DNA from: Bordetella parapertussis
GTDB lineage: Bacteria; Pseudomonadota; Gammaproteobacteria; Burkholderiales; SG8-41
Length of the DNA: 49,842 nucleotides
Direction: 5' to 3'
NCBI GenBank assembly: GCA_945906935.1
Contig: CAMDSO010000016.1
Coordinates: 1 to 49,842 of the forward strand
In this document: in pieces, positions 1-8,015 of the stretch
Layout of the letters: each line of letters begins with the position of its first letter
Numbering within the stretch: position 1 is the stretch's first letter
The notes under the pieces: generated by a model
What the model saw: the letters and a program-made list of their open reading frames with translations, nothing else
The model's database searches: none
What the model was told of the DNA's origin: nothing
Position numbers and translations under genes: made by a program

Positions 1-1088
1 GCCGCATTTATCTGATCAAGCAGGTACTCGAAGGCAAAACCGCGAGCGCCAAAACCCAGACTCATCTCGACCGTTGCCTGACTTGCCGCTCTTGCGAAAC
101 CACCTGCCCTTCGGGCGTGCAATACGGCCGCCTGCTCGACATCGGACGCGAAGTGGTGCACACCCAGGTCGGACGCGGATTGCTCGCCACGTTCAAACGT
201 CTGGCCCTGCGCGCGGTGATTCCGCACCGGCAACGCTTCGCCGCGCTGCTGCGCGCCGGCCAGATGGTGCGGGCGCTGTTGCCCGCCGCACTCAAACGCA
301 AAGTTCCTCTACGTGCGCAATACGGCGCCTGGCCGGTGGTGTCGCATGCGAGAACCATGCTGGTGCTGGAAGGTTGCGTCCAACCAGCCCTCTCACCCGA
401 CACCAACGCCGCCGCCGCACGTGTCTTGCATCGTCTCGGCATCACGCTGCTGCGCCCGCCGTCGGCCGGCTGCTGCGGCTCCGTCTCGCAACATCTGGAC
501 GCTCCCGAAGAAGCCCTCGACTACATGCGACGCAACATCGATGCGTGGTGGCCCTCGATTGAACAAGGGGCCGAAGCCATCGTCATGACCGCCAGCGGTT
601 GCGCCACCATGGTCGCTGATTACGGCCGGTTGCTGGAGCACGATGCGGCGTATGCAAAAAAAGCCGCACGCGTGACAGCGCTGATGAAAGACATCAGCGA
701 AATCATTGCTGCGGAATTACCCGGACTCAAAGCCCTCGCGCCTCACGCCTCACGCCTCATGCCTGACCGAATTTTCGCCTTTCATCCGCCCTGCTCGCTG
801 CAGCATGGCCTGAAAATGAAAGGCCGCGTTGAAGTGCTGCTCAGCGAACTCGGTTTTAAATTAACGCCGGTGGCCAACGCACATTTATGCTGCGGTTCGG
901 CCGGCACTTACTCGATCCTGCAACCGGACTTGTCACAGCAGCTGTTAAGCAACAAAATCGCCGCCCTGAGTGCCGGCCAGCCGTCAGCCATCATCACCGC
1001 CAACGTCGGTTGCCAGGCGCATATACAAACCGCCACTGGATTACCCGTGATGCACTGGATAGAAGCGCTCGATGCCCGCCTGGCTTGA
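1..1088 (+). CDS. glcF: Glycolate oxidase iron-sulfur subunit, 5'-truncated by window edge
   Basis: Partial gene: the frame is open from base 3 and gives 361 residues, so roughly the first 40-50 are missing (the family is about 400). GlcF is the Fe-S subunit of the GlcDEF glycolate oxidase, which oxidises glycolate to glyoxylate at the membrane. The second 4Fe-4S motif is at the visible start (CLTCRSCETTCP, bases 57-92), and the two CCG motifs of the cysteine-rich domain follow (AGCCGS near base 470, HLCCGSAG near 890). The first Fe-S motif must lie upstream. A 7-bp repeat at 739-759 adds an unusual Ala/His/Ser-containing stretch before the second CCG half. glcD and glcE are probably just outside the window. 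The stop overlaps the methyltransferase start by 17 bases. Confidence 0.95.
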   Translation, partial: RIYLIKQVLEGKTASAKTQTHLDRCLTCRSCETTCPSGVQYGRLLDIGREVVHTQVGRGLLATFKRLALRAVIPHRQRFAALLRAGQMVRALLPAALKRKVPLRAQYGAWPVVSHARTMLVLEGCVQPALSPDTNAAAARVLHRLGITLLRPPSAGCCGSVSQHLDAPEEALDYMRRNIDAWWPSIEQGAEAIVMTASGCATMVADYGRLLEHDAAYAKKAARVTALMKDISEIIAAELPGLKALAPHASRLMPDRIFAFHPPCSLQHGLKMKGRVEVLLSELGFKLTPVANAHLCCGSAGTYSILQPDLSQQLLSNKIAALSAGQPSAIITANVGCQAHIQTATGLPVMHWIEALDARLA

Positions 1089-2298
1089 ACACGGCGCTTA
1101 CACGCGCAGCACCCAACAATTCGCCCTGGCCCCGGCACGCGACGGTGAGCTGCCGTTAACCACCGCGCCGGTCGCCGTCTATTGCGGTGAGTTCTGGACG
1201 GCGAAACAACGCCAGGCGGCACGTCTGCATGAAATCTCCTACCGCGCCTGCTTCAAACCGCAGCTGCCGGCATTCTTCATTCAACGATTAAGCCAGCCGG
1301 GCGACACCGTCTACGACCCGTTCAGCGGACGCGGCACGACCACGATCGAAGCCGCCCTGCTCGGCCGCCGGGTAGTCGAAAACGATATCAATCCGCTGAG
1401 CGCGATCCTGACGCAACCGCGTCTGGAATTGCCCACGCTCGAAGACATCAAGGCACGGCTGGCAGAACTACCGAAAAAAGCTGCTCTACCCAAGTCTCCC
1501 GATCTGTCGATGTTCTATCACGACGACACACTCACCGAGATCATGGCGCTGCGCAATTATCTGCGCCGCCGTCGCAAAGCCGGTGACGAAGACGCCATCG
1601 ACCGCTGGATTCGCATGGTAGCGACCAACCGCCTGACCGGTCATTCGAAGGGTTTCTTCTCGGTCTATACGCTGCCGCCCAATCAGGCGACCTCGGCGGA
1701 AAACCAGATCAAGATCAACCGCAAGCTCGGCCAGGTGCCGGAATATCGCGACACCCACGCCGTCATCCTGAAAAAATCACGCATTCTGCAAAGCGAACTC
1801 AGTGCGGTGCAACGCGCTAATCTGCATGCAGCGGCGGCCGACGCGCGCTGCCTGACCGCCCCCGCGCACCGCACACCGGCGATCGCCGATGCCAGCGTGC
1901 AACTGAGCGTTACGTCGCCGCCATTTCTGGACGTTGTGCAATACGCCAACGACAACTGGCTACGCTGCTGGTTCAATGCGCTCGACGCCGACGCCATCGC
2001 CGGCAATATCACCATGAGCCGCACTATCAACGAATGGCGGGCGCGCATGAGCGCGGTCTTCGCCGAGCTTTATCGCGTGACGCGCGCCGGCGGCCACGTC
2101 GCCTTCGAGGTCGGCGAGATACGCAAGGGTAAGATACGCCTCGAAGAACATGTGGTACCGGTGGGCCTCGCGGCGGGCTTCGACTGCGAAGCTGTACTGA
2201 TTAACCAGCAACAGTTCACCAAAACAGCCAACATCTGGGGTGTGGACAACAACGCTTCAGGCACCAATTCGAACCGTATCGTAGTATTCAAAAAATAA
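1072..2298 (+). CDS. Orphan DNA methyltransferase (N4-C/N6-A amino-methylase family)
   Basis: A 408-residue protein with the two hallmarks of SAM-dependent DNA amino-methyltransferases. The SAM-binding motif is DPFSGRGTT (residues 82-90), followed by an acidic strand end (VVENDINPLS, 101-110). The catalytic motif IV is TSPPF (281-285). The SPP form of motif IV is common in N4-cytosine enzymes, but N6-adenine activity cannot be excluded. About 190 residues separate the motifs, and this insert could hold target recognition. No restriction endonuclease, specificity subunit or Vsr gene is adjacent, so it looks like an orphan or regulatory methylase. ATG 1072 lies inside the 3' end of glcF, which implies co-transcription. 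Some proteins of this type act on other nucleic acids, and the target cannot be read from sequence. Confidence 0.85.
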   Translation: MPAWLEHGAYTRSTQQFALAPARDGELPLTTAPVAVYCGEFWTAKQRQAARLHEISYRACFKPQLPAFFIQRLSQPGDTVYDPFSGRGTTTIEAALLGRRVVENDINPLSAILTQPRLELPTLEDIKARLAELPKKAALPKSPDLSMFYHDDTLTEIMALRNYLRRRRKAGDEDAIDRWIRMVATNRLTGHSKGFFSVYTLPPNQATSAENQIKINRKLGQVPEYRDTHAVILKKSRILQSELSAVQRANLHAAAADARCLTAPAHRTPAIADASVQLSVTSPPFLDVVQYANDNWLRCWFNALDADAIAGNITMSRTINEWRARMSAVFAELYRVTRAGGHVAFEVGEIRKGKIRLEEHVVPVGLAAGFDCEAVLINQQQFTKTANIWGVDNNASGTNSNRIVVFKK

Positions 2299-2313
2299 TT
2301 TTCCGGAGATGCT

Positions 2314-3276
2314 GTGAAAAAAATTATCTGGTTGCTGGCGTTGCCGCTGTCCCTTGGCGCCATGGTGCATGCACAAAATTACCCGGCGCGTCCGCTACGC
2401 CTGATTGTGCCGACCGCCCCCGGCGGCGGCACCGACTTCACCGGCCGTCTGGTCGCCGCCAAGTTGTCCGAAACAATGGGCCAGCAGGTGGTAGTGGAAA
2501 ACCGCGGCGGTGGTGGCGGCAGTGTCGGCGCCGATAACGCAGCCAAAGCCACCGCCGACGGCTACACGCTGCTGCTCGGCTCAATCGCCACCCATGCGGT
2601 CAATCCGGCGCTCTACAAAAAACTGCCCTACGATCATCTCAAAGACTTCGCACCGGTGTCGCTGATTGGCACGGTACCCAACGCTCTGGTGGTACACCCG
2701 TCGGTGCCGGTGAAGTCAATGCAGGAATTCATCACCTATGCCAAAGCGAACCCCGGCAAGATTAACTACGGTTCGTCGGGTGTGGGCAGCCCGCCGCATT
2801 TGTCGATGGAATTGTTGCGCTCGATCACCGGCATCAATCTCGTCCATGTGCCTTACAAGGGTGCCGGTCCGGCGCTCGCCGATCTGCTCGGCGGACAGGT
2901 GCAGGCAATGTGCACCAGCCTCGCCGGTCTCATCAACTTCGTGAAGTCGGGCCGCGTACGCGCACTCGGCGTCACCACCGCGAAACGCAATCCGCAGCTG
3001 CCTGATGTTCCGACCATCGTCGAGAGCGGCGTGCCTGGCTATGACGTGACGATCTGGTACGCGGTATTCGCACCGGTTGCCACGCCTAAAGCGATCGTCG
3101 ATAAACTCAACGCGGAGATGGTAAAAGCGCTCAATTCATCCGAGATGAAGGAACGCATGGCGCTGCAGGGCATGGACCCAGCACCCTCTACGCCAGCGGA
3201 ATTAACCGCCTTTGTCAAAGCGGAAAGCGCCAAATGGGCGAAGGTAGCCAAGGACTCCGGCGCCACCGCAGAGTGA
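2314..3276 (+). CDS. Bug/TctC-family periplasmic solute-binding protein (1 of 4)
   Basis: A 320-residue receptor of the tripartite tricarboxylate family (PF03401). A Sec signal peptide (residues 1-20, cleavage after MVHA) leads into QNYPARPLRLIVP and the ligand-loop motif PGGGTD (36-41). Bug proteins bind carboxylates or other small acids in the periplasm through main-chain contacts in this loop. The C-terminus has the usual family ending (KWAKVAKDSGATAE). GGAG at 2304-2307 precedes ATG 2314. No TctA or TctB permease gene is nearby, which is usual for Bug receptors in betaproteobacteria. The ligand is unknown. The next gene is convergent. Confidence 0.95.
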   Translation: MKKIIWLLALPLSLGAMVHAQNYPARPLRLIVPTAPGGGTDFTGRLVAAKLSETMGQQVVVENRGGGGGSVGADNAAKATADGYTLLLGSIATHAVNPALYKKLPYDHLKDFAPVSLIGTVPNALVVHPSVPVKSMQEFITYAKANPGKINYGSSGVGSPPHLSMELLRSITGINLVHVPYKGAGPALADLLGGQVQAMCTSLAGLINFVKSGRVRALGVTTAKRNPQLPDVPTIVESGVPGYDVTIWYAVFAPVATPKAIVDKLNAEMVKALNSSEMKERMALQGMDPAPSTPAELTAFVKAESAKWAKVAKDSGATAE

Positions 3277-3325
3277 GTGAAGAGCAGAACGCGGATGGCA
3301 TGCGTTACAGCACGGCACCGGTCCA

Positions 3326-3358
3326 AACCATGCCCCCAGAAATTACAGGGCCATGGTT
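3326..3358. terminator. Imperfect hairpin between convergent genes
   Basis: AACCATGCCC (3326-3335) pairs with GGGCCATGGTT (3348-3358), with one bulged C. It lies between the Bug gene ending at 3276 and the thioesterase stop at 3374. No U-tract follows on either strand, so a role in termination is only suggested by position. Confidence 0.3.
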
Positions 3359-3373
3359 GTCGTTGCCGCCCTG

Positions 3374-3820
3374 CTAACGCATCGTTTCCAGTTCGGCAAT
3401 AACCGCCGCCGGCAAGGCCTTCGGACGGCGCGTTTTGCCGTCCAGCATCACCATCACAGATTCAGCCACCGCGGCACACTTACCGTTGTAGAAAATCCCC
3501 TGGCCGTAGGTCACCGAACTGCTGCCAATGCGGCGCACCAGCGTGCCAACCTCGACTTCGCCGGGATAATGCATCTCGCTGAGATACTCGATGGTGATCT
3601 TCACCAATGCAAAAGCATCACCCGGATCGGTCAGATGGCCGAGACGCCCGTAAATCAGCGCGAAGCGGCCGTTGGTGAACAATCCCGGATGCACCGCATT
3701 GTTGACATGCTTTTGGTGATCAATATCCGACAAGCGCAAGATATCCTTGCTCCAGACCTTGAAAAGCGTGCGCTCAGCGAGCGCGCGCAGCGGTTGATTT
3801 TCCTGCCCTGTTTCTGCCAT
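3374..3820 (-). CDS. Acyl-CoA thioesterase, 4-hydroxybenzoyl-CoA thioesterase (hotdog) family
   Basis: A 148-residue single-hotdog protein. The signature is DHQKHVNN (D34-N41), matching the D-x-x-G-H-V-N-N active-site pattern of the 4HBT family, in which the Asp promotes thioester hydrolysis. Here Lys replaces the usual Gly. Length and the following strands (LVKITIEYLSEMHYPGEV) fit the family. The likely role is cytosolic hydrolysis of a short or aromatic acyl-CoA, in keeping with the CoA-ester cluster at 4229-11372 on the other strand. AAGGA sits a few bases before ATG 3820 and overlaps the stop of the broken upstream gene, so the two were probably translationally coupled. Confidence 0.85.
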   Translation of the reverse strand: MAETGQENQPLRALAERTLFKVWSKDILRLSDIDHQKHVNNAVHPGLFTNGRFALIYGRLGHLTDPGDAFALVKITIEYLSEMHYPGEVEVGTLVRRIGSSSVTYGQGIFYNGKCAAVAESVMVMLDGKTRRPKALPAAVIAELETMR

Positions 3821-3831
3821 TGATACATTCC

Positions 3832-4118
3832 TTACATTATTTCGAAATCAATAAAACGACCTTCTGAAAAGCCGCATACCGGCGAGGGCATGAAGGCCAT
3901 CAGAGCTGGGTCATCGGCACCACTCACAGCAAATTTACCCGGCGCTTCAAGGTCCAGGGACTTCACCACATCTTCCCCAATCAGCATAACGCTGCGAGCG
4001 CACACCAATGCCGAGCGCGGTGATCTCCATTTCAAAACCGGGCCCCCTGCTGAAGGGCCCCGTCGGCGACCATGCAGACTGTGCCGGCGCGCAGGCCCGC
4101 GCCAATCTTGCTCGTCAT
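3832..4118 (-). pseudogene. Broken 94-codon gene of unknown function (two one-base frameshifts)
   Basis: A GAGGAG ribosome site (4125-4130) precedes ATG 4118 by six bases. The frame then stops after 28 codons. Reading the minus strand, removing one T from the TTTT run near 4035-4038 and one G from the GGGG run near 3975-3978 joins three protein-like segments into one 94-codon frame. That frame ends in FSEGRFIDFEIM and stops at 3832, next to the thioesterase ribosome site. Position, ribosome site and coupling suggest a formerly real gene, or a real gene hit by sequencing errors. I do not recognise the product. Only the last piece (67 codons, from a TTG at 4035) is open by itself. Confidence 0.5.
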
Positions 4119-4157
4119 CGCAATCTCCTCGCAGATTTGGGTAAAAAACGCTGTGAT

Positions 4158-4163
4158 AGTATA
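4158..4163 (-). promoter_or_regulatory. Possible -10 element ahead of the broken small gene
   Basis: TATACT on the minus strand, about 40 bases upstream of ATG 4118, in a short AT-rich patch within GC-rich DNA. No convincing -35 is visible. Confidence 0.3.
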
Positions 4164-4228
4164 GCCGTCACTTCGCTGCGCCGGAACCTCCGCGGCGCGC
4201 CTCGCATGATTCCGCATGAAAGTCCGGC

Positions 4229-5086
4229 ATGACCATTAATTACGAAAAGCTTCTCAACTGGCAGATTCCCGCCGTCGAACAAACTTACAGCAAACGCGAC
4301 ACCATCCTCTACGCACTGGGCGTCGGACTGGGTGCTGATCCCTGCGACAAAGGTCAACTCAAATTCGTTTACGAACCGCAGCTGCAGGCGCTACCCACGA
4401 TGTCGATCACGCTTGGCTACCCGGGGCCGTGGTTTGCACATCCGGACACCGGCATTACGCGTACCCACACCGTACACGGCGAACAAATTTTCGTCATCCA
4501 CCAACCGCTGCCAGTTGAAGGCACCATTATCGGCACCAACAAGGTGATCAGCCTGATCGACAAGGGCGAGGGCCGCGGCGCCGTGCTCTACACCGAATGC
4601 ACTGTGCGCAACAAGACGGACCACGCGCTGCTCTCTACCTGGACGTCGAGCCTCTTCTGCCGCGCCGACGGCGGCTTCGGCGGCCCCGCTGGCGCGGGCA
4701 TGGCGCAACATCCGATTCCTGACCAGGCAGCTGATGCCGTGTGTGACCTGCCCACCCTGCCGCAGGCAGCACTGATCTATCGCCTGTCGGGTGACTACAA
4801 CCCGCTGCACGCCGACCCCGCCTATGCGCAACGGGCCGGCTTCAAGGCGCCCATCTTGCATGGCCGTTGCACCTTTGGTGTGGCCGGACACGCGCTGGTC
4901 AAAACCATGTGTGATTACGATCCGGCCCGCCTGAAGAGCATGCAGGGCCGGTTTTCTTCGCCGGTCTATCCAGGCGAAACGATACGCACCGAGATGTGGC
5001 GCGACGCTAACGTGGTGTCCTTCCGCTCGACCGTGCCGGCGCGCGGCGTCACCGTCCTCAACAACGGTCGCGCGGAAATCGCCTGA
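4229..5086 (+). CDS. MaoC-like (R)-specific enoyl-CoA hydratase, double hotdog
   Basis: A 285-residue protein of hydratase-2 type. The second hotdog holds the hydratase motif: GDYNPLHADPAYA with D189 and H194, the catalytic pair, then the overhang segment ending in APILHGRCTFG. The N-terminal half (residues 1-140) is a degenerate hotdog that shapes the acyl pocket, as in the hydratase parts of peroxisomal multifunctional enzymes. The expected reaction is hydration of a trans-2-enoyl-CoA to an (R)-3-hydroxyacyl-CoA in the cytosol. It opens the rightward CoA-ester cluster. 250 bases separate it from the crotonase, with a -10-like TATAAT near the end, so it may be a separate transcript. Confidence 0.88.
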   Translation: MTINYEKLLNWQIPAVEQTYSKRDTILYALGVGLGADPCDKGQLKFVYEPQLQALPTMSITLGYPGPWFAHPDTGITRTHTVHGEQIFVIHQPLPVEGTIIGTNKVISLIDKGEGRGAVLYTECTVRNKTDHALLSTWTSSLFCRADGGFGGPAGAGMAQHPIPDQAADAVCDLPTLPQAALIYRLSGDYNPLHADPAYAQRAGFKAPILHGRCTFGVAGHALVKTMCDYDPARLKSMQGRFSSPVYPGETIRTEMWRDANVVSFRSTVPARGVTVLNNGRAEIA

Positions 5087-5283
5087 TCGTCGCCGCGCGT
5101 CGTCCCGACAAGCAGAAACGATATTGCGTTCGAGAGCAGGAATCTCTTCCTCAAAGCCGCAGCAAGCGGCTGCCACCGTTACGGCGCCGCGACGCTTGAG
5201 ACCCGAGCGCAGGCATCAAGCCGGCGTCCAGTCACGCACGGCCGTGAGCTTGCCAGCGGCAGCGGGCCACACGCACATACGGC

Positions 5284-5289
5284 TATAAT
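5284..5289 (+). promoter_or_regulatory. Probable -10 element of the crotonase transcript
   Basis: Perfect TATAAT 48 bases before ATG 5337, in a 250-base GC-rich gap. No good -35 lies at 16-18 bases. Similar (G/C)-TATAAT boxes precede mutL, adk and the carbonic anhydrase gene in this window. Confidence 0.4.
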
Positions 5290-5336
5290 CGGTGGCGTGT
5301 AACACTCCATTCCCCCGCTAATACGGAACCCACCGC

Positions 5337-6107
5337 ATGACCATCACCATTACCAAACAAGACGGTATCGCCACGGTCAAACTCGACCGCGCCGACAAAC
5401 TCAACGCCTTGACCGCCGAGATGTACGAAGGCCTCGCCGATGCCTTTGCCGACTTGACCTTCGATGATGAAGTGCGCGCCATCATCCTCACCGGCGCCGG
5501 CCGCGCTTTTTGCGCCGGCAGCGACGTCGGCAAGATGGGCAGCTATGACGTCATCACCGGGCGCAAACGCACTTCGACCCACCAGCGCATGATCAAGAAT
5601 CTGCACACCTGCGAAAAACCGGTGATCGCGGCGATTCGCGGTCCGGTCGCCGGCATCGGTGCGAGTTTGGCGCTGGCTTGCGATCTAATCATCGCCTCGG
5701 AAACCGCTTATCTGCTGATGGCGTTCAAGAACGTCGGCATCCCGCCCGATGGCGGCGCGGTTTACTTTTTGGCGCAGCATGTCGGCATCGCCAAGGCCAA
5801 GGAACTTGTCTACACGGCGCGCCGCCTGCCGGCTGCCGAAGCGAAGGATCTCGGTATCGTCATGAAGGTGGTTGCCGATGCGGAACTCGAAGCCGAGACG
5901 CTGAAGTTCGCGCAGGAAATAGCCGGCTCGGCGACCTATGCGCTGCGCATGGCCAAACGCATGTTCCAGTCGATCTATACGCCGACCTTGGAACAGTTGC
6001 TGGAAATTGAAAACCTCGCCGTGTGTACGGCGCGGCTGACCCACGACCACGAGGAAGGCATCAAGGCCTTCAAGGAAAAGCGGCCGCCGAAATTCGAAGG
6101 CCGCTGA
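5337..6107 (+). CDS. Enoyl-CoA hydratase/isomerase (crotonase superfamily, PaaG-like)
   Basis: A 256-residue crotonase fold. The oxyanion-hole segments are RAFCAGSD (56-63) and GPVAGIGASLALACD (102-116). The two glutamates of classical hydratase are not in their usual places. Instead the helix carries VGIPPDGG with D138, resembling the catalytic Asp of PaaG-type isomerases. An isomerase role, shifting a double bond or rearranging a ring CoA-thioester, is therefore as likely as hydration. It is the first gene of a compact same-strand run: hydrolase, Bug receptor, acyl-CoA ligase, DUF35, thiolase-like protein. The cytosolic acyl-CoA substrate is unknown. Confidence 0.9.
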   Translation: MTITITKQDGIATVKLDRADKLNALTAEMYEGLADAFADLTFDDEVRAIILTGAGRAFCAGSDVGKMGSYDVITGRKRTSTHQRMIKNLHTCEKPVIAAIRGPVAGIGASLALACDLIIASETAYLLMAFKNVGIPPDGGAVYFLAQHVGIAKAKELVYTARRLPAAEAKDLGIVMKVVADAELEAETLKFAQEIAGSATYALRMAKRMFQSIYTPTLEQLLEIENLAVCTARLTHDHEEGIKAFKEKRPPKFEGR

Positions 6108-6168
6108 ACTACCCTTCGTCATCACGTCATGACGCCGCGCCTCATGTGCGCGGCGCGCAAGGAATCCC

Positions 6169-7014
6169 GTGCCATTCATCGAACGCAAAGGCAAACCGGC
6201 GCTGCATTACCGCGTCGACGATTTCACCGACCCGTGGAAAAATGCGCCAACCATTTTGCTGCAGCACGGCTTCGGTCGCTCGTCGCAATTCTGGTACAGC
6301 TGGGTGCCCTACCTCGCGCGCTTCTACAAAGTGCTGCGGCCAGACCTGCGCGGACTCGGCCTGTCGCCAGTGGATTTCAACCCCGCCACCGACATCACGG
6401 TTGAAAACTATATTGACGACATGACCGCGCTGCTCGACGCGCTGGGTCTGGAATCGGTGCATTACTGCGGCGAATCCTTCGGCGGCATACTGGGCATGGT
6501 GCTGGCGGCGGAACAGCCGGCGCGCGTGCGCACGTTGTCGCTGGTTTCAGCGCCGGTCAGTCTCAATCAAAAACACCAGGAAACCTTCGCCGTCGGCTTC
6601 AAGTCACGCGAAGACGCGCTGCGTTCGATCGGTGCGGTGAAGTGGGCCGCACTCACCAACGGCACGACGCGTTTCCCGCCGGGCACCGACCCCGGCCTGC
6701 TCGACTGGTATGCCAACGAAATGGGCAAGTCGGATGTTGAAGTGATGTGCGGCCTCTACGGCCTGCTGCGGCACGCCAGCGCTTTATCATTTCTGCCGAA
6801 AATCAAGACGCCGGTGCTGGGTCTCTATCCGACTGGCGGCCCGATCACCAGCCGCGAACAGGAAGAACAACTCGCCGCCGGCATTCCGCAGATGAAATTT
6901 GTGCATGTGCCGACGGCTTTTCATTCAATACTGACGCTGTTGCCGGCGACCTGCGCCACCCAGGTGCTGCATTTTGCCGCAGCACACGACGGCACCGCCT
7001 GCCGCGAACAATAA
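6169..7014 (+). CDS. Alpha/beta-fold hydrolase
   Basis: A 281-residue hydrolase starting at GTG 6169, with AAGGA (6159-6163) upstream. The oxyanion region is LLQHGFGRSS (30-39), and the nucleophile elbow is GESFG with S103. A late HS pair (AFHSILTL, near 255) supplies the likely catalytic His. The overall pattern resembles 3-oxoadipate enol-lactonase and ring-cleavage-product hydrolases, but substrate cannot be assigned. It sits between the crotonase and a Bug receptor and may hydrolyse a lactone, ester or C-C bond in the same pathway. No signal peptide is seen. Confidence 0.85.
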   Translation: MPFIERKGKPALHYRVDDFTDPWKNAPTILLQHGFGRSSQFWYSWVPYLARFYKVLRPDLRGLGLSPVDFNPATDITVENYIDDMTALLDALGLESVHYCGESFGGILGMVLAAEQPARVRTLSLVSAPVSLNQKHQETFAVGFKSREDALRSIGAVKWAALTNGTTRFPPGTDPGLLDWYANEMGKSDVEVMCGLYGLLRHASALSFLPKIKTPVLGLYPTGGPITSREQEEQLAAGIPQMKFVHVPTAFHSILTLLPATCATQVLHFAAAHDGTACREQ

Positions 7015-7033
7015 ATCCTCCCGGAGCCTTCGG

Positions 7034-8011
7034 ATGAAACGCACACTGCCCGCCCTGGTCGCGCTGAGCTGCCTGACCCCAATTTGCGCAGACGCCGCCG
7101 AACGCGGTATCGAGCGCTATCCGGAAAAACCGATCCGCTTCATCGTGCCGTTTCCACCGGGCGCACTCAACGATTATCTGGGCCGTCTGCTCGCCACCAA
7201 GTTCACCGAAAACTGGGGCAAGCAAATGGTGGTCGACAACCGCGCCGGCGGCAGCACCATCATCGGCACCGAGATGGCGGCAAAGTCGCCGCCCGATGGC
7301 TACACGCTGTTACTGTGCTCAGTGGCGCTGGCGGTCAATCAAACGCTGTTTCCGAAACTGCCTTACAACGCCGGCAAGGATCTGGCTTTCGTCTCGATGA
7401 TCGCGGCCACCCCTTATCTGGTGGTGGTGCAGCCCTCGCTGCCCGTCAAAACCCTGCAGGATCTCGTCGCCCTCGCAAAAGCCAAACCGGGCCAACTTAA
7501 CTACGGCTCCACCGGCAACGGCGGTACCTCCAATCTGATGGGCGAAATGTTGAAAACCATGGCGAAGATCGACCTGGCGCACATTCCGTACAAAGGCCTC
7601 GCACCGGCGCTGACCGACATGATGGGCGGCCAGATCAATGTCGCCTTTGGCGGTTACTCGACGGTTGGCGAGCTTTGGAAATCGGGCCGCGTACGCGCGA
7701 TTGCCGTGACCAGCGCAAAACGCTCGCCCTATACGCCGGAGCTGCCGACCATCGCCGAGTCGGGCTACCCCGGCTATGAAGCCACACCATGGTGGGGCCT
7801 CGCAGTTGCCGCTGGCACGCCCAAACCCATCGTTGCCAAACTCAATGCCGAAGTTCACCGCGTCATGAAGTCGCCGGACGTCACTGAGCAGATGAAGTCG
7901 CGCGCGATCGAAGTCTGGGTCAGCACGCCGGAAGAACTCGCCGCCTATTACCAGAAGGAAGTGCTGCGCTGGGCGTCGGTGGTCAAAACCTCCCTTATCA
8001 AAGCCGAATAA
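7034..8011 (+). CDS. Bug/TctC-family periplasmic solute-binding protein (2 of 4)
   Basis: A 325-residue receptor (PF03401). I start it at ATG 7034 because GGAG (7023-7026) is well placed and a signal peptide begins there: MKRT, hydrophobic stretch, ICADA cleavage region. The longer open frame from 6974 only overlaps the hydrolase. The ligand loop is PPGALND (residues 41-47), with Ala replacing the common second Gly. The C-terminus ends VVKTSLIKAE. It lies inside the acyl-CoA cluster, only four bases before the ligase ATG, so its ligand is plausibly the acid that the ligase activates (inference). Confidence 0.94.
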   Translation: MKRTLPALVALSCLTPICADAAERGIERYPEKPIRFIVPFPPGALNDYLGRLLATKFTENWGKQMVVDNRAGGSTIIGTEMAAKSPPDGYTLLLCSVALAVNQTLFPKLPYNAGKDLAFVSMIAATPYLVVVQPSLPVKTLQDLVALAKAKPGQLNYGSTGNGGTSNLMGEMLKTMAKIDLAHIPYKGLAPALTDMMGGQINVAFGGYSTVGELWKSGRVRAIAVTSAKRSPYTPELPTIAESGYPGYEATPWWGLAVAAGTPKPIVAKLNAEVHRVMKSPDVTEQMKSRAIEVWVSTPEELAAYYQKEVLRWASVVKTSLIKAE

Positions 8012-8015
8012 AACG

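Noticed and set aside
1072-2298. Restriction-modification system
   Set aside because: The flanks are glcF and a Bug receptor; no endonuclease or specificity gene is seen.
4391-5176. 261-codon minus-strand open frame
   Set aside because: Antisense to the MaoC hydratase gene; arginine/alanine-rich composition typical of shadow frames in GC-rich DNA.
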